Shown: piece after piece, positions 23,550 through 31,340 of the stretch
Layout: every line of letters begins with the position of its first letter
Position numbering within the stretch: the first letter of the stretch is position 1
Assembly: GCA_019750575.1 (NCBI GenBank)
Contig: JAIEOJ010000018.1
Location: 1-34,700 of the forward strand
DNA: 34,700 nt
Direction: 5' to 3'
Source: Rhodocyclaceae bacterium
GTDB taxonomy: Bacteria; Pseudomonadota; Gammaproteobacteria; Burkholderiales; Rhodocyclaceae
Position numbers and translations under genes: made by a program
The notes under the pieces: model-generated
Told to the model about the DNA's origin: nothing
Database searches by the model: none
The model's input: only the letters and a program-made list of their open reading frames with translations

Positions 23550-25163
23550 TTATCGTTTCGGCCCCGCAACATCCGCCCCGCAGTGCTTTTCGATGTCGGC
23601 ACGGCGGGTCTTGATCTCCTCCTCAGCTGAAATCAGCAGGTTGTTGTAGGACAGGTCGGGTTCGGTGCGCATGGCTGCATAGGCCACATTCAGCTTGTTG
23701 CGCAAGTTTGCGAGCGGGGGGCAAAGGATTGCTGCGCGTATTTCCTGCGTTTGTTGGGGCTGCGTTGCTGCCTGGCGCAGGGCGGCATTGGCAGCGATGA
23801 GAGCGAGCAGCACATCCCGCGCATAGGGTCGGCCCACCGAACGAGCCAGACGTTCCGCTTCGCTGGTTTCCCCGCCCGCATGCAACACGTGCATGAACTG
23901 ATCGCGAATGGCATTGTGGAAGCCCGGTTGCCGCGCGTATTCCTGTTCCCGCAGAGGTGACGTGAATTCCCATTCGCCTACACGTTGCCATGTCAATGCG
24001 GCACAGGCGAGCGTAAGCAGGCATAACAGGAGCAGTGCCCTGAGCCATGAGATACGTGCACAGATGTCCATCAAGATCATGGACAAGCCTGCCACCGACA
24101 TGAAGACAAAGCGTTCACTTGCCAGCGACCAGGTCGTGAACGGGGTGAACTGAAGATAGATGGTGCATGGGGCGATGACGAGAATCACGCCGAATGCCCA
24201 TAGTGTCGGCCGTACCGCCAATGTGGCCGCAGCAATCAGCAGCACGGCCATTCCGCCGGCACTGACGATCCAGTGCCAATTTCCCTGCGCATACACATCG
24301 TGATAAAGGCCGAGCGGGTAGGGCGCGGCAAGCAGGCGCATGAGAGCAGAAAATATGCGCGAGGCACGCTCGATCACATCACCGGGCGGTGGGGCGTTCT
24401 CGATACGGATGCCCGTTGCCTGTCCGATTTTCATGTGCACGAAAGCGGCCAGCGCTGCAGTGGCCAGCAGGAGTGCCAGATGAAACAGCTTGCGGCGAGT
24501 CGGTATCTCAGGCGCGAAGCGCCAGGCTGCAAGTATCAGGGCGCACTCGAACAGCACCATGGTGGCACCGGCGGCCTTGCTGAAGCAGGCCGCGAACAGC
24601 AGCAATGCCGACAGGGCTGCGGCGGAGACGGGCCAGTGGTGGCGCATGCCGCGTGTCAGTACGAGAGCGGAAGCGAAAGCGAAGGTGGCCGACATCAGGT
24701 CCTTGCGTGAGGCGACCCAGGCAACTGCTTCCACATGCACCGGATGCACGATGAAGAGGGCCACCCCGCACCAGGCGAGCGTGGTGGCGCGCGGGGACAG
24801 ATCGCGACGGAACAGCAGCACGACTTCGCGGAACAGCAGACCGGCGGTCAGCGCTGCAAGGACGTACCAGACCAGGTTGCTGAAATGGAAGCCCATGCCT
24901 TCCGTCTGGTAGATGCGGAAATCCAGCCAGTAGCTCAGATCGCGCAGGGGCAGATATTCCCAGGGGTTGGCGCGTTCGAAGAGCAGGCGGTGGATATCAG
25001 ACCAGCCCGTGTCGCGCAGCAGGCGGTTCTTGAATGAAAGGTAGATGTGGTCGTCAGCGAAGAAGCTGTGAAACAGCGTCGGCAGGTACAGGCAAAACCC
25101 TGCGAGCGCGAGGAGGGCAGCGGTACGCCGTAGCGGTGGGCTGTCGTCCGAAAGGTCGCTCAT
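23550..25163 (-). CDS. GT-C protein, TMTC/O-mannosyltransferase-like
   Basis: This 537-residue membrane protein has about 11 helices. FADDHIYLSFKN (35-46) places an Asp pair in the first periplasmic loop, PLRDLSYWLDFRIY and GFHFSNLVWY follow, and HPVHVEAVAWVASRKD (140-155) is a motif typical of TMTC and related protein O-glycosyltransferases. No clear TPR array follows; the C-terminal 170 residues are helical and soluble. It probably transfers a sugar from a lipid donor to a protein or polymer outside the membrane. The gene overlaps the ABC ATPase gene by four bases and ends the minus-strand ABC operon, which places it close to the pilin genes. Confidence 0.68.
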   Translation of the reverse strand: MSDLSDDSPPLRRTAALLALAGFCLYLPTLFHSFFADDHIYLSFKNRLLRDTGWSDIHRLLFERANPWEYLPLRDLSYWLDFRIYQTEGMGFHFSNLVWYVLAALTAGLLFREVVLLFRRDLSPRATTLAWCGVALFIVHPVHVEAVAWVASRKDLMSATFAFASALVLTRGMRHHWPVSAAALSALLLFAACFSKAAGATMVLFECALILAAWRFAPEIPTRRKLFHLALLLATAALAAFVHMKIGQATGIRIENAPPPGDVIERASRIFSALMRLLAAPYPLGLYHDVYAQGNWHWIVSAGGMAVLLIAAATLAVRPTLWAFGVILVIAPCTIYLQFTPFTTWSLASERFVFMSVAGLSMILMDICARISWLRALLLLCLLTLACAALTWQRVGEWEFTSPLREQEYARQPGFHNAIRDQFMHVLHAGGETSEAERLARSVGRPYARDVLLALIAANAALRQAATQPQQTQEIRAAILCPPLANLRNKLNVAYAAMRTEPDLSYNNLLISAEEEIKTRRADIEKHCGADVAGPKR

Positions 25164-26071
25164 GCGCCGGTTCGGGCGGGCTCGCCTATGGTTCTGAAAA
25201 ACACGGTTTCCAGTGAAATGGCCGGCTGCACGTTCTGCACGATGGCGCCAGCTGCCTGTATCTGCGCCACCACAGAGGCGAGGTCGGCGGCATGCGCATT
25301 CACTGCATAGAGTCCGGCACGCACCTCGGTGGCAGCGGCAATGGCGAGATTGCCACGGTAGTGCACGACATACCGGTCAGCCTGATCGGCGACGATTTCT
25401 TGTGGCGAACGGATGGTGAGCAGGTCGCCCTTGTGAATCAGGCCGAAGCGGTCGGCGATGCGCTCGACATCGTGCAGCACGTGCGAGGTGAGAAAAACCG
25501 TTCCGCCCTGGTCACGGAATTCGGACAGGATATCCACCACATCCCTGCGCCCGACAGGGTCGAGACCGGACAAGGGTTCGTCGAGGATCAGGAGGCGTGG
25601 CTGGACTGCCAATGCATGCGCCAGTGCAGTACGTTGTGCCATGCCCTTGGAAAAGCCGCGCACCACCTTGTTGGCCACATGATCGAGCCCGAAGCGCGCC
25701 AGCCACTGCATGCAATGGCGCTTGGCATCGGCGGGCTTGCGTCCGTGCAGCGCGAGCCCCATGGTGAGAATTTCCAGCGGCGTCAGATAGTCGGGCAGGC
25801 TGGGGTTTTCCGGCACATAGCCGAGACCGCTGCGCGATTCCGGACGATCCACCTCGATACCGAAGAGTTTTGCACTGCCCGAGGTCTGCGACATCACGCC
25901 CGTGAGTATCTTGATGGCCGTGCTCTTGCCCGCGCCGTTGGGGCCGATGAATCCGAAAACCTCGCCTTCATCCACGGTCAGTGAGATGCCCTTGAGTGCC
26001 TCGAACGGCGGCGAAGCCAGACTGCGCGGATAGGTCTTGCAAAGGGTGTCGATGGCGATGGCGGCGGTCAT
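25160..26071 (-). CDS. ABC transporter ATP-binding protein
   Basis: This 303-residue cytoplasmic ATPase has Walker A GPNGAGKST (43-51), the Q-loop region GYVPENP, a signature in GFSKGMAQRTALA (139-151) and Walker B LLILDEPLSGLDP (160-172), then a switch His in TSHVLHDVERIADR. The start ATG 26071 lies one base after the stop of the TPR-like gene. The subfamily is the ABC-2 export type. The C-terminal 80 residues form a regulatory domain. Together with the permease upstream it probably exports or assists a lipid-linked sugar, polymer or protein. The gene sits between the TPR-like and the GT-C genes in one operon. Confidence 0.9.
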   Translation of the reverse strand: MTAAIAIDTLCKTYPRSLASPPFEALKGISLTVDEGEVFGFIGPNGAGKSTAIKILTGVMSQTSGSAKLFGIEVDRPESRSGLGYVPENPSLPDYLTPLEILTMGLALHGRKPADAKRHCMQWLARFGLDHVANKVVRGFSKGMAQRTALAHALAVQPRLLILDEPLSGLDPVGRRDVVDILSEFRDQGGTVFLTSHVLHDVERIADRFGLIHKGDLLTIRSPQEIVADQADRYVVHYRGNLAIAAATEVRAGLYAVNAHAADLASVVAQIQAAGAIVQNVQPAISLETVFFRTIGEPARTGA

Positions 26072-26072
26072 G

Positions 26073-26909
26073 TCATTGGGGCCGTGGAGCGTTGCGCAGG
26101 ACGACTTCACCCTGCTTGTCGAAGTCATAGCCGAAACCGAAAGGGTCGGCCGGAAGTGCCCGCACGATGCCGGACGTCACCAGCTCCTGCAAAGTGGCGG
26201 GTGGTTTACCGTGACGTTCGCGATATGTTTCTGCGGCCTTACGCAACTCCTTGAGGCCACGCAGGCGCTGCGCACGCAGTTCAAGATAATGCTTGAAGTC
26301 GCGGCGCTTTGCCTGCTCGGCCATGGCTTGCACCACGCGTATCGCGAGATCGATGTCCGATGTCTTGTCCAGCCAGATCGCTGCGAGGTTCTGCATCTGC
26401 AGGCGGTTGTTGCCTTCCGGCAGATGCTGCGCCGCTTCGCGCAGCCAGGCTGATGCGCCCGCCGCATCGCCACGGAAGTGCAGCTGGTTGAAACCGTAAT
26501 AGAAGGCGGGCTGGTAGTCATAGCGTCGTGCAAGGCTGGCGCGCGCCAGCACGCGCTGTGCCGCATCCACTTCGCCTACCCAGGGCAGGATGGCGGCAGC
26601 GACGTAATAGTTGTCCTCATGCCCCGGGTTGAGCCAGGACACGTCTTCCTGCAGCTTGGCCTGAACGGCGAATTCGTCGGCTGTCATCTTCAGGGTGTCG
26701 GCCACGACCACGCGGATGGCCGCCAGATTGGCGGCCAGGTAGCGATCACCCATGCTCATCACGACCTGAACGAACAGCGGCAAGGCCACGCGCATTTCCG
26801 TGTGCACGGTTTGGCGCGGCGCCGACTTGAGGTGATTCACCGTCGCCGCAAAGAGTGATGCGGTCGCGAGCACGGCCAGCCCGAGCCGGAGAGGGGGGGC
26901 GCTTCTCAT
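26073..26909 (-). CDS. Membrane-anchored TPR-like protein with pseudopilin-like tail
   Basis: This 278-residue protein has one N-terminal membrane anchor (about 7-26) and a helical solenoid of TPR form (about 45-215, for example YVAAAILPWVGEVDAAQRVL and YGFNQLHFRGDAAGASAWL). The C-terminal 50 residues (YRERHGKPPATLQELV, LPADPFGFGYDFD) read like the end of a GspG/PilE-type pseudopilin. It lies between the permease and ATPase genes, so it probably belongs to the exporter, perhaps as a periplasmic adaptor that meets the pilin or its glycan. I know of no named family; the function is unknown. Confidence 0.65.
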   Translation of the reverse strand: MRSAPPLRLGLAVLATASLFAATVNHLKSAPRQTVHTEMRVALPLFVQVVMSMGDRYLAANLAAIRVVVADTLKMTADEFAVQAKLQEDVSWLNPGHEDNYYVAAAILPWVGEVDAAQRVLARASLARRYDYQPAFYYGFNQLHFRGDAAGASAWLREAAQHLPEGNNRLQMQNLAAIWLDKTSDIDLAIRVVQAMAEQAKRRDFKHYLELRAQRLRGLKELRKAAETYRERHGKPPATLQELVTSGIVRALPADPFGFGYDFDKQGEVVLRNAPRPQ

Positions 26910-26922
26910 CGAAGGCTGGCGC

Positions 26923-27732
26923 TCACTGGAACTCGCGGCGCGAAAACGCCCAGATCGCCAATGCCAGCATCAGCCCGGCATAGCTTGCTGCCATCAGGCC
27001 GCCGCCGGTCATGGCAGCAGAGTCGGGCGCCATTCCATACATCGGCCGGGCGCGCCAGTCGAGGCGCGAGAGATCGGGAAGCAGGTATTGGATGGCATCC
27101 ACAATCGGCGCCAGTTGCATGACCCTGGCGTCATTGTCGGCGCCGGACATCAGGTATTCGATCACCGCGCCCAGGCTTTTGCCGGCAGCGGCAAAGGCGA
27201 GACCGAGCGCAAGTGGCAGCACACCGACGGTAGACAAGCTGGCGATCCAGGTGGCGAAGGCGGCTACGACAGCGGCATCCGCCCACAAACCGAGAATGGT
27301 GAGCCAGTACGGCAGGCCGGGCGCTACCGCGAAGCCCTGCTCATAACTGCCGCCGGTATTGAGCACCACCACCCACAGCAGCATGCCGAGCAGGGTGGCT
27401 GCCAGCGCAAGCAGGCCCAGCACCCCCACATAACGGCCGGCGATGTAGTGGCCGCGCGCAACCGGATAGGTCAGGGCAAACAGTACCGTACGCCGCTGGA
27501 TTTCCTGACCGATCAGTTCCTGTACCCAGAACAGGGCAAACAGGATCAGTGAAAAACGGATGCCGGACAGGCCCACGTCGAGCGCCACGGTCTTGGGCTG
27601 GCGTGGCGAGAACATGCCCGACAGAAAAGCCACACCCACCAGCAGCACGCCAAGGACCAGCACGGCCTGGATGCTGCGACTACGCAGGCCGGCGCGCCAG
27701 GCGGAAAGCAGAAAGGGCAGCAGGGATTTCAT
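26923..27732 (-). CDS. ABC-2 type transporter permease
   Basis: This 269-residue protein has six predicted membrane helices and the ABC-2 permease layout. The IRFSLILFALFWVQELIGQE region is followed by RRTVLFALTYPVARGHYIAG, the coupling segment, and the C-terminus ends in a short basic tail (SRREFQ). It forms the membrane part of the exporter with the ATPase at 25160-26071; a TPR-like gene stands between them. It starts downstream of the terminator that closes the pilin unit, so it is probably transcribed separately or by read-through. The substrate is unknown. Confidence 0.82.
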   Translation of the reverse strand: MKSLLPFLLSAWRAGLRSRSIQAVLVLGVLLVGVAFLSGMFSPRQPKTVALDVGLSGIRFSLILFALFWVQELIGQEIQRRTVLFALTYPVARGHYIAGRYVGVLGLLALAATLLGMLLWVVVLNTGGSYEQGFAVAPGLPYWLTILGLWADAAVVAAFATWIASLSTVGVLPLALGLAFAAAGKSLGAVIEYLMSGADNDARVMQLAPIVDAIQYLLPDLSRLDWRARPMYGMAPDSAAMTGGGLMAASYAGLMLALAIWAFSRREFQ

Positions 27733-27800
27733 TGGCGAGTTCGGGGCAAGGGTGACTTATCTTAATCGCAGGCCGACGAAGTGCGCAGCGTCAGCGTAAA

Positions 27801-27856
27801 AAAGCCGCCCGCAGGCGGCTTTGCGGCAAGACGTTCGCCAGGGCGAGCGTCTTGCC
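27801..27856 (-). terminator. Double hairpin with terminator behind the pilin unit
   Basis: On the minus strand a long imperfect hairpin (arms 27825-27833 and 27848-27856, with an inner TCGCC/GGCGA pair) is followed by a second perfect hairpin (27801-27809 with 27814-27822, GCCGCC core) and a run of six T. The second is a standard Rho-independent terminator for the pilin and partner genes. The first directly follows the partner stop and may protect the 3' end of an abundant mRNA. Confidence 0.75.
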
Positions 27857-27872
27857 ATTCAGGCAGAACCGA

Positions 27873-28307
27873 TCAGGTACCGCTGGCGGAGGCTGCGGTC
27901 TTGGCCTTGCCGAGGGCGGTGCCGATCTCGCTGGTGGTGCACTTGTTGTTCGGGCACTTGTCGGAAGCCGTAATGGCACCGCCATTGCTGTGACCGGCAA
28001 AGGTCTGGTTACCCTTGGCCGAATTCGCAGCGACCAGTGCGAGGTTGGCATCCACTTCCTGGACACTCATGTTCACATTGGCGGAACATTGAATGTCGAA
28101 ACCGGAGCGGGTAAACACCAGATTCGTACCAGTGGCAGGAATCGCGCCTGCACCACCGAGCACAGAGGTCTTGCCCGAACCCGGCTTGCTACCATCACAA
28201 ACTTGATAGGCCGCATCTGCGGTGACGCTGGCAATCGGGGCAACGCCGACGGCGAAGGCGGCAGAAGAGCTGGCGATCAGGATCGCGGTAGTCAGAATAC
28301 GCTTCAT
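27873..28307 (-). CDS. Secreted Cys4 protein, PilA-C-like pilin partner
   Basis: This 144-residue protein starts with a Sec signal peptide (1-19, SSSAAFA before cleavage). The mature part is Gly/Ser/Ala-rich with four cysteines (37, 74, 118, 123) and a beta-like core: LVFTRSGFDIQCSANVNMS and AANSAKGNQTFAGHSNGG. It follows the pilin gene after 15 bases with a strong AAGGAG site. The pair recalls Geobacter, where a truncated pilin (PilA-N) is followed by a separate gene for the globular part (PilA-C) and both assemble together. I infer the same here. It could instead be an unrelated secreted protein. Confidence 0.6.
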   Translation of the reverse strand: MKRILTTAILIASSSAAFAVGVAPIASVTADAAYQVCDGSKPGSGKTSVLGGAGAIPATGTNLVFTRSGFDIQCSANVNMSVQEVDANLALVAANSAKGNQTFAGHSNGGAITASDKCPNNKCTTSEIGTALGKAKTAASASGT

Positions 28308-28322
28308 ATCATCGCTCCTTAA

Positions 28323-28505
28323 TTAGCTGTTCGACGCCGAGATGACCGTGGTCATGGCGTTACGGGCATCAGATTGCGAAGCCTTGTTTTCGGCCTTGCG
28401 GGTGTACTCGCTGAATTGCGGAATGGCGATGGCGGCGAGAATGCCGATGATCGCAACCACGATCATCAGTTCGATAAGGGTAAAACCCTTTTGCAGTTTC
28501 TTCAT
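28323..28505 (-). CDS. pilA: Short type IV pilin, PilA-N type (60 residues)
   Basis: The protein has a class IVa prepilin leader, MKKLQKG, cleaved before [20 protein letters not shown] (residues 8-27). This leaves a mature chain of 53 residues with Glu5, Phe1, Phe24 and Tyr27. The usual globular head of about 100 residues with a disulfide loop is missing; the chain ends in [16 protein letters not shown]. It is short like the Geobacter pilin but lacks the distal aromatics Tyr32, Phe51 and Tyr57 of that protein. A strong AGGAGG site and a sigma-54-type promoter precede it. The downstream gene may supply the missing head. Confidence 0.88.
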   Translation of the reverse strand: MKKLQKGFTLIELMIVVAIIGILAAIAIPQFSEYTRKAENKASQSDARNAMTTVISASNS

Positions 28506-28522
28506 GACTTCCTCCTGTGAAT

Positions 28523-28538
28523 AACGGTTGTAACCGTT
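28523..28538. promoter_or_regulatory. Palindrome in the pilin leader
   Basis: AACGGTT and AACCGTT arms of seven bases enclose GT, between the sigma-54-like promoter and the ribosome site of the pilin gene. It may be an operator or an RNA hairpin in the leader. No regulator can be named. Confidence 0.4.
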
Positions 28539-28549
28539 GTGATCCTACA

Positions 28550-28566
28550 TACAAAAACCATGCCAA
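28550..28566 (-). promoter_or_regulatory. Sigma-54-type promoter of the pilin gene
   Basis: On the minus strand TTGGCATGGTTTTTGTA matches the -24/-12 consensus, with the GG of -24 in TGGCA and TTGT in place of TTGC at -12. It lies about 45 bases upstream of the pilin ATG. Pilin genes are commonly transcribed by sigma-54 with PilR; a TGACG-TTTTT-CGTCA inverted repeat at 28616-28630 is a possible activator site. PilS/PilR genes are not in this window. Confidence 0.65.
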
Positions 28567-28676
28567 TACTACCGCCTTGCTGGGTCAGGCTAGGCAAGCG
28601 TTCTTGGGATTAAGGTGACGTTTTTCGTCAGTTTGTTGTGAAATTGTGACGCGTCTTGTCTTTTTCTGGGCGCGAC

Positions 28677-29318
28677 TCAAACCGTGAGCAGGGCTGTCAG
28701 GCTGTCCAGCGGCGTTCCCGGCACTGCTTCCAGCCAATCCCCATAGCCCCACAGGGCCGCCGCAAAACGCATGCCGCAGGCACTGGCGGCCAGGTGGTCG
28801 CCGCGCGTATCGCCGATATACAGGCAGTGTTCCGGGGCCAGGCCGTTGTCATTGACGAGCTGGCGCAGCATCGCGGTCTTGTCGGCGAAGGCGGGTTGCT
28901 GCGAGTCTATGCAGTAGACGCGGTGGAAATGGGGTGCCCAGCCGAACTTCTCGAGTAGTGCCAGGGTGGGTTCGGCGCGCTTGTTGGTGGCGAGGTAGAG
29001 CGTCCGGCCGCGGGCGGTGAGCTGCCTGAGGGTGGCGTCCGCATCCGGATAGGCGGGGGTGTTGGCCACGCCGATGACGGCGTAGTGCAGCTTGAACTGT
29101 TCAACCAGTTCGGCCAGCCGCTCCGGTTCAACCGGGCCGGTCAGCTTGCTCATGGTCGGCATGAGCGGCGGACCGACCAGACCCGCATCCAGGGGGACGG
29201 CAGGTTTGATGCCGGCGGCATCGAGTACGTGGGTATAGGTGGCCAGGATGCCGGGGGCCGAGTCGATCAGGGTGCCGTCGAAGTCGAAGATCAGGGTGTC
29301 GTGCATAAGGGCGTTCAC
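28677..29318 (-). CDS. gph: HAD-family phosphatase, phosphoglycolate phosphatase-like
   Basis: This HAD hydrolase of 213 residues has motif I DFDGTLIDS (12-20), with the nucleophile and acid aspartates, motif II Thr/Ser in LYLATNKRAEP, the motif III Lys in FADKTAML and motif IV YIGDTRGDHLAA. The cap is of the C1 helical type, as in Gph. It removes phosphate from phosphoglycolate or related small phosphates in the cytoplasm. GTG 29318 overlaps the sixA stop; ATG 29306 is an equally good start. It is the last gene of the CHAD-sixA-gph unit. Confidence 0.82.
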   Translation of the reverse strand: MNALMHDTLIFDFDGTLIDSAPGILATYTHVLDAAGIKPAVPLDAGLVGPPLMPTMSKLTGPVEPERLAELVEQFKLHYAVIGVANTPAYPDADATLRQLTARGRTLYLATNKRAEPTLALLEKFGWAPHFHRVYCIDSQQPAFADKTAMLRQLVNDNGLAPEHCLYIGDTRGDHLAASACGMRFAAALWGYGDWLEAVPGTPLDSLTALLTV

Positions 29319-29776
29319 AAGGTTTTGCTGTCGAGCATGCAGATGAGTCGGGCCGGTTGCCGCGCACCTTCATGGGCGAGCCACCAGATGGCGCCCTTTT
29401 TTACCGACCAGGGCAGCGGCTGGCCGCACATGAGCTGGGCGGCGAGCTGGCCCAGGGTGGGCTGGTGACCGACGATGAGGACGGTGCGCTCGTCCTGCGC
29501 ATGCTGCCAGCCGCAGGCGGCCAGATGATCGCTGACGCTGGTATCGGTGAACAGGCGGGTGTCGATTTCGAAGGGGCGACCGAGGGCTTCGGCGGTCTGG
29601 CGGGTACGCACGGCCGGGCTGGCGAGGATGTGCGTGTGTGCCGGCAGGTGTTCGTTCAGCCAGCCGGCCATGCTGCGCGCCTGCTTGCGTCCGCGTTCGG
29701 TCAGGCGCCGGTTTGCGTCGCTGTGGTCGGGGGCGATGTCCTCGGCTTCGGCATGACGCCACAGGATGAGCTGCAT
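29315..29776 (-). CDS. sixA: Phosphohistidine phosphatase SixA
   Basis: This 153-residue histidine phosphatase has catalytic RHAEAED (7-13), the LTERGRKQA helix, SPAVRTRQTAEAL and the second His in VLIVGHQPTLGQLA. SixA removes phosphate from phosphohistidine in HPt domains or in the nitrogen PTS. The length and the RHAEAE motif fit SixA and not cobalamin or phosphoglycerate enzymes. It overlaps the CYTH-CHAD gene at 29776. A substrate among phosphorelay proteins such as the hybrid kinase nearby cannot be shown. Confidence 0.85.
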   Translation of the reverse strand: MQLILWRHAEAEDIAPDHSDANRRLTERGRKQARSMAGWLNEHLPAHTHILASPAVRTRQTAEALGRPFEIDTRLFTDTSVSDHLAACGWQHAQDERTVLIVGHQPTLGQLAAQLMCGQPLPWSVKKGAIWWLAHEGARQPARLICMLDSKTL

Positions 29777-31251
29777 CAGCGCTTCTCCTTGCGCGTTGCC
29801 GCGAGTTCATCGCGCAGGCGGCGCAGCTGGCGCGGCAACTGTTCGTGCAGGGCGGCGTGGCGCTTGCGGTGAGCCTCGCCCAGCGCGGCAATGGTGGCGG
29901 TGAGGGAGGCTGGCTGACGGTTGAGTATCTCGCCGGCGCTATAGAGGTCATTGAGCTGGCCGAGGCTGTCCTGTACGCGTGCGAGCTGGCGGCCGAGTTG
30001 CCTGCTGCGATCCGTGCGGCTGCCCAGCGTCAGCTGGTAGCGCAGGTGCTTGCCGGCCTTGCGCAGCTCGTGCAGTGCTTCCGGTGTGCGCTTGAGTCCC
30101 TGCAGGTGGGCAGCGTAGTCCTTGAGGTGCTGCGCCAGCAACATGTCAGCGCCTTGCGGCCAGGGCTTGCTGCGCCAGGCGGGGCGCAGCGGCTCGGCAT
30201 GCAGCGCGAGGCTGCTTTGCAGCAGCCACCAGGCAAAGGGCAGGGACTGCAGGTGGGTACGTGCGGCGGCGAATGCCTGCTCGGCCATGCCCGACAGGCG
30301 GCCGTTGAGCCGTTGCCATGCGCGTGCATCCACCTCGCCGGCGACGGGTGCGAGGAGTTCGTCCATCAGTACGTGCAGGTTGCGCGCGGGCGCGATGGCG
30401 CGCATGTGTTCGCGTGCGCCGGCCTGGATGTCGCGGCGGCACCAGCCCTTGCGCAGGGCGGGTCGGAACAGTTGCAGCAGGGCGCGCAGGCGGCGCATGC
30501 CGACGCGCACCTGGTGCAGGTTTTCCGCATCGAAGGCGCTGCAGTTGGCGGGCAGGTTGATGCTGATGTGGTCGAGGCAGGCCTGCGCCTCGGCCACAAA
30601 GGCGGCGCCGCTCTCGGTCGGGCGCGTATCCATCGCCGGCAGTGTGTTGCGCTTGCCTGCCAGTAGCAGGCTGCCGCGCGTGGCCTTCGACAGCGGGCAG
30701 GGGAAGAGGGGCGCGATCTGTCCCAGGTGTGCGGCGAGGTCGAGCAGGCGGGCGGGCGTGCCGCTGATCAGCTCCAGCTCGAATTCGCAGAGGCTGTCTT
30801 CGCGGCCACCGGCCAGGATACGGCCGCGATCCAGCATGATCTCGACGTGGGTCTCGGCATCCGGCCGCCAGTGCCAGACATGGCGGCTGAAATCGGTATC
30901 CAGCGTGGCGCGGTACCCGGGCAGACGGGCGAAAATCTCGAGTCGCTGGCGTATCTGCGTATCGTCGACCGGGCTGAAGTCGAAACGTCCGCTGTACGGC
31001 GTTTCCCACTCGGGCCGGCTGGAGAGTCCGCCGCTCATGCTGCCGGCGCATTTCACGGTTTGCAGGCGCAGGTCACCTTGCTGACGGATGCGCAGGGCGA
31101 TGCCCTGGGCGCGCAGGTCCTGGTTGGGCGTGTCGTAATAGGTGTTCTGCAATTGCAGCTTGTGGGGTGCTGCGCCGCACAGACGGGTCAGATGGCGTGC
31201 CAGGGTCCGGGCACTGAGAGGCGTGCAACTGAGCTTGAATTCGATTTCCAT
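29776..31251 (-). CDS. CYTH-CHAD domain protein
   Basis: This 491-residue protein starts at ATG 31251, which places MEIEFKL with the ExExK triphosphate-tunnel signature at the N-terminus. CYTH domain (about 1-205): YYDTPNQDLR, ALRIRQQGD, WETPYSGRF and the acidic CEFELELI strand. CHAD helical domain (about 225-485) with histidines and Arg/Lys in LHQVRVGMRRLRALLQLF and LHELRKAGKHLRYQL. CYTH enzymes hydrolyse inorganic triphosphate, and CHAD binds polyphosphate, so the protein is expected to act in polyphosphate metabolism. It overlaps sixA, which suggests joint expression. The upstream extension (to 31284) is not needed. Confidence 0.88.
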   Translation of the reverse strand: MEIEFKLSCTPLSARTLARHLTRLCGAAPHKLQLQNTYYDTPNQDLRAQGIALRIRQQGDLRLQTVKCAGSMSGGLSSRPEWETPYSGRFDFSPVDDTQIRQRLEIFARLPGYRATLDTDFSRHVWHWRPDAETHVEIMLDRGRILAGGREDSLCEFELELISGTPARLLDLAAHLGQIAPLFPCPLSKATRGSLLLAGKRNTLPAMDTRPTESGAAFVAEAQACLDHISINLPANCSAFDAENLHQVRVGMRRLRALLQLFRPALRKGWCRRDIQAGAREHMRAIAPARNLHVLMDELLAPVAGEVDARAWQRLNGRLSGMAEQAFAAARTHLQSLPFAWWLLQSSLALHAEPLRPAWRSKPWPQGADMLLAQHLKDYAAHLQGLKRTPEALHELRKAGKHLRYQLTLGSRTDRSRQLGRQLARVQDSLGQLNDLYSAGEILNRQPASLTATIAALGEAHRKRHAALHEQLPRQLRRLRDELAATRKEKR

Positions 31252-31340
31252 GCCTTGATGATATCGAGGGGCGTAGCGGTACAAGCCGCATTATGGACCA
31301 GCCCCGGCCCGGGGCGGACGAATATGGGTACGATATCGTC

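Noticed and set aside
29845-31084. Open frames on the plus strand opposite the CYTH-CHAD gene
   Set aside because: The minus-strand protein has both domains intact; the plus-strand frames have antisense-like composition.
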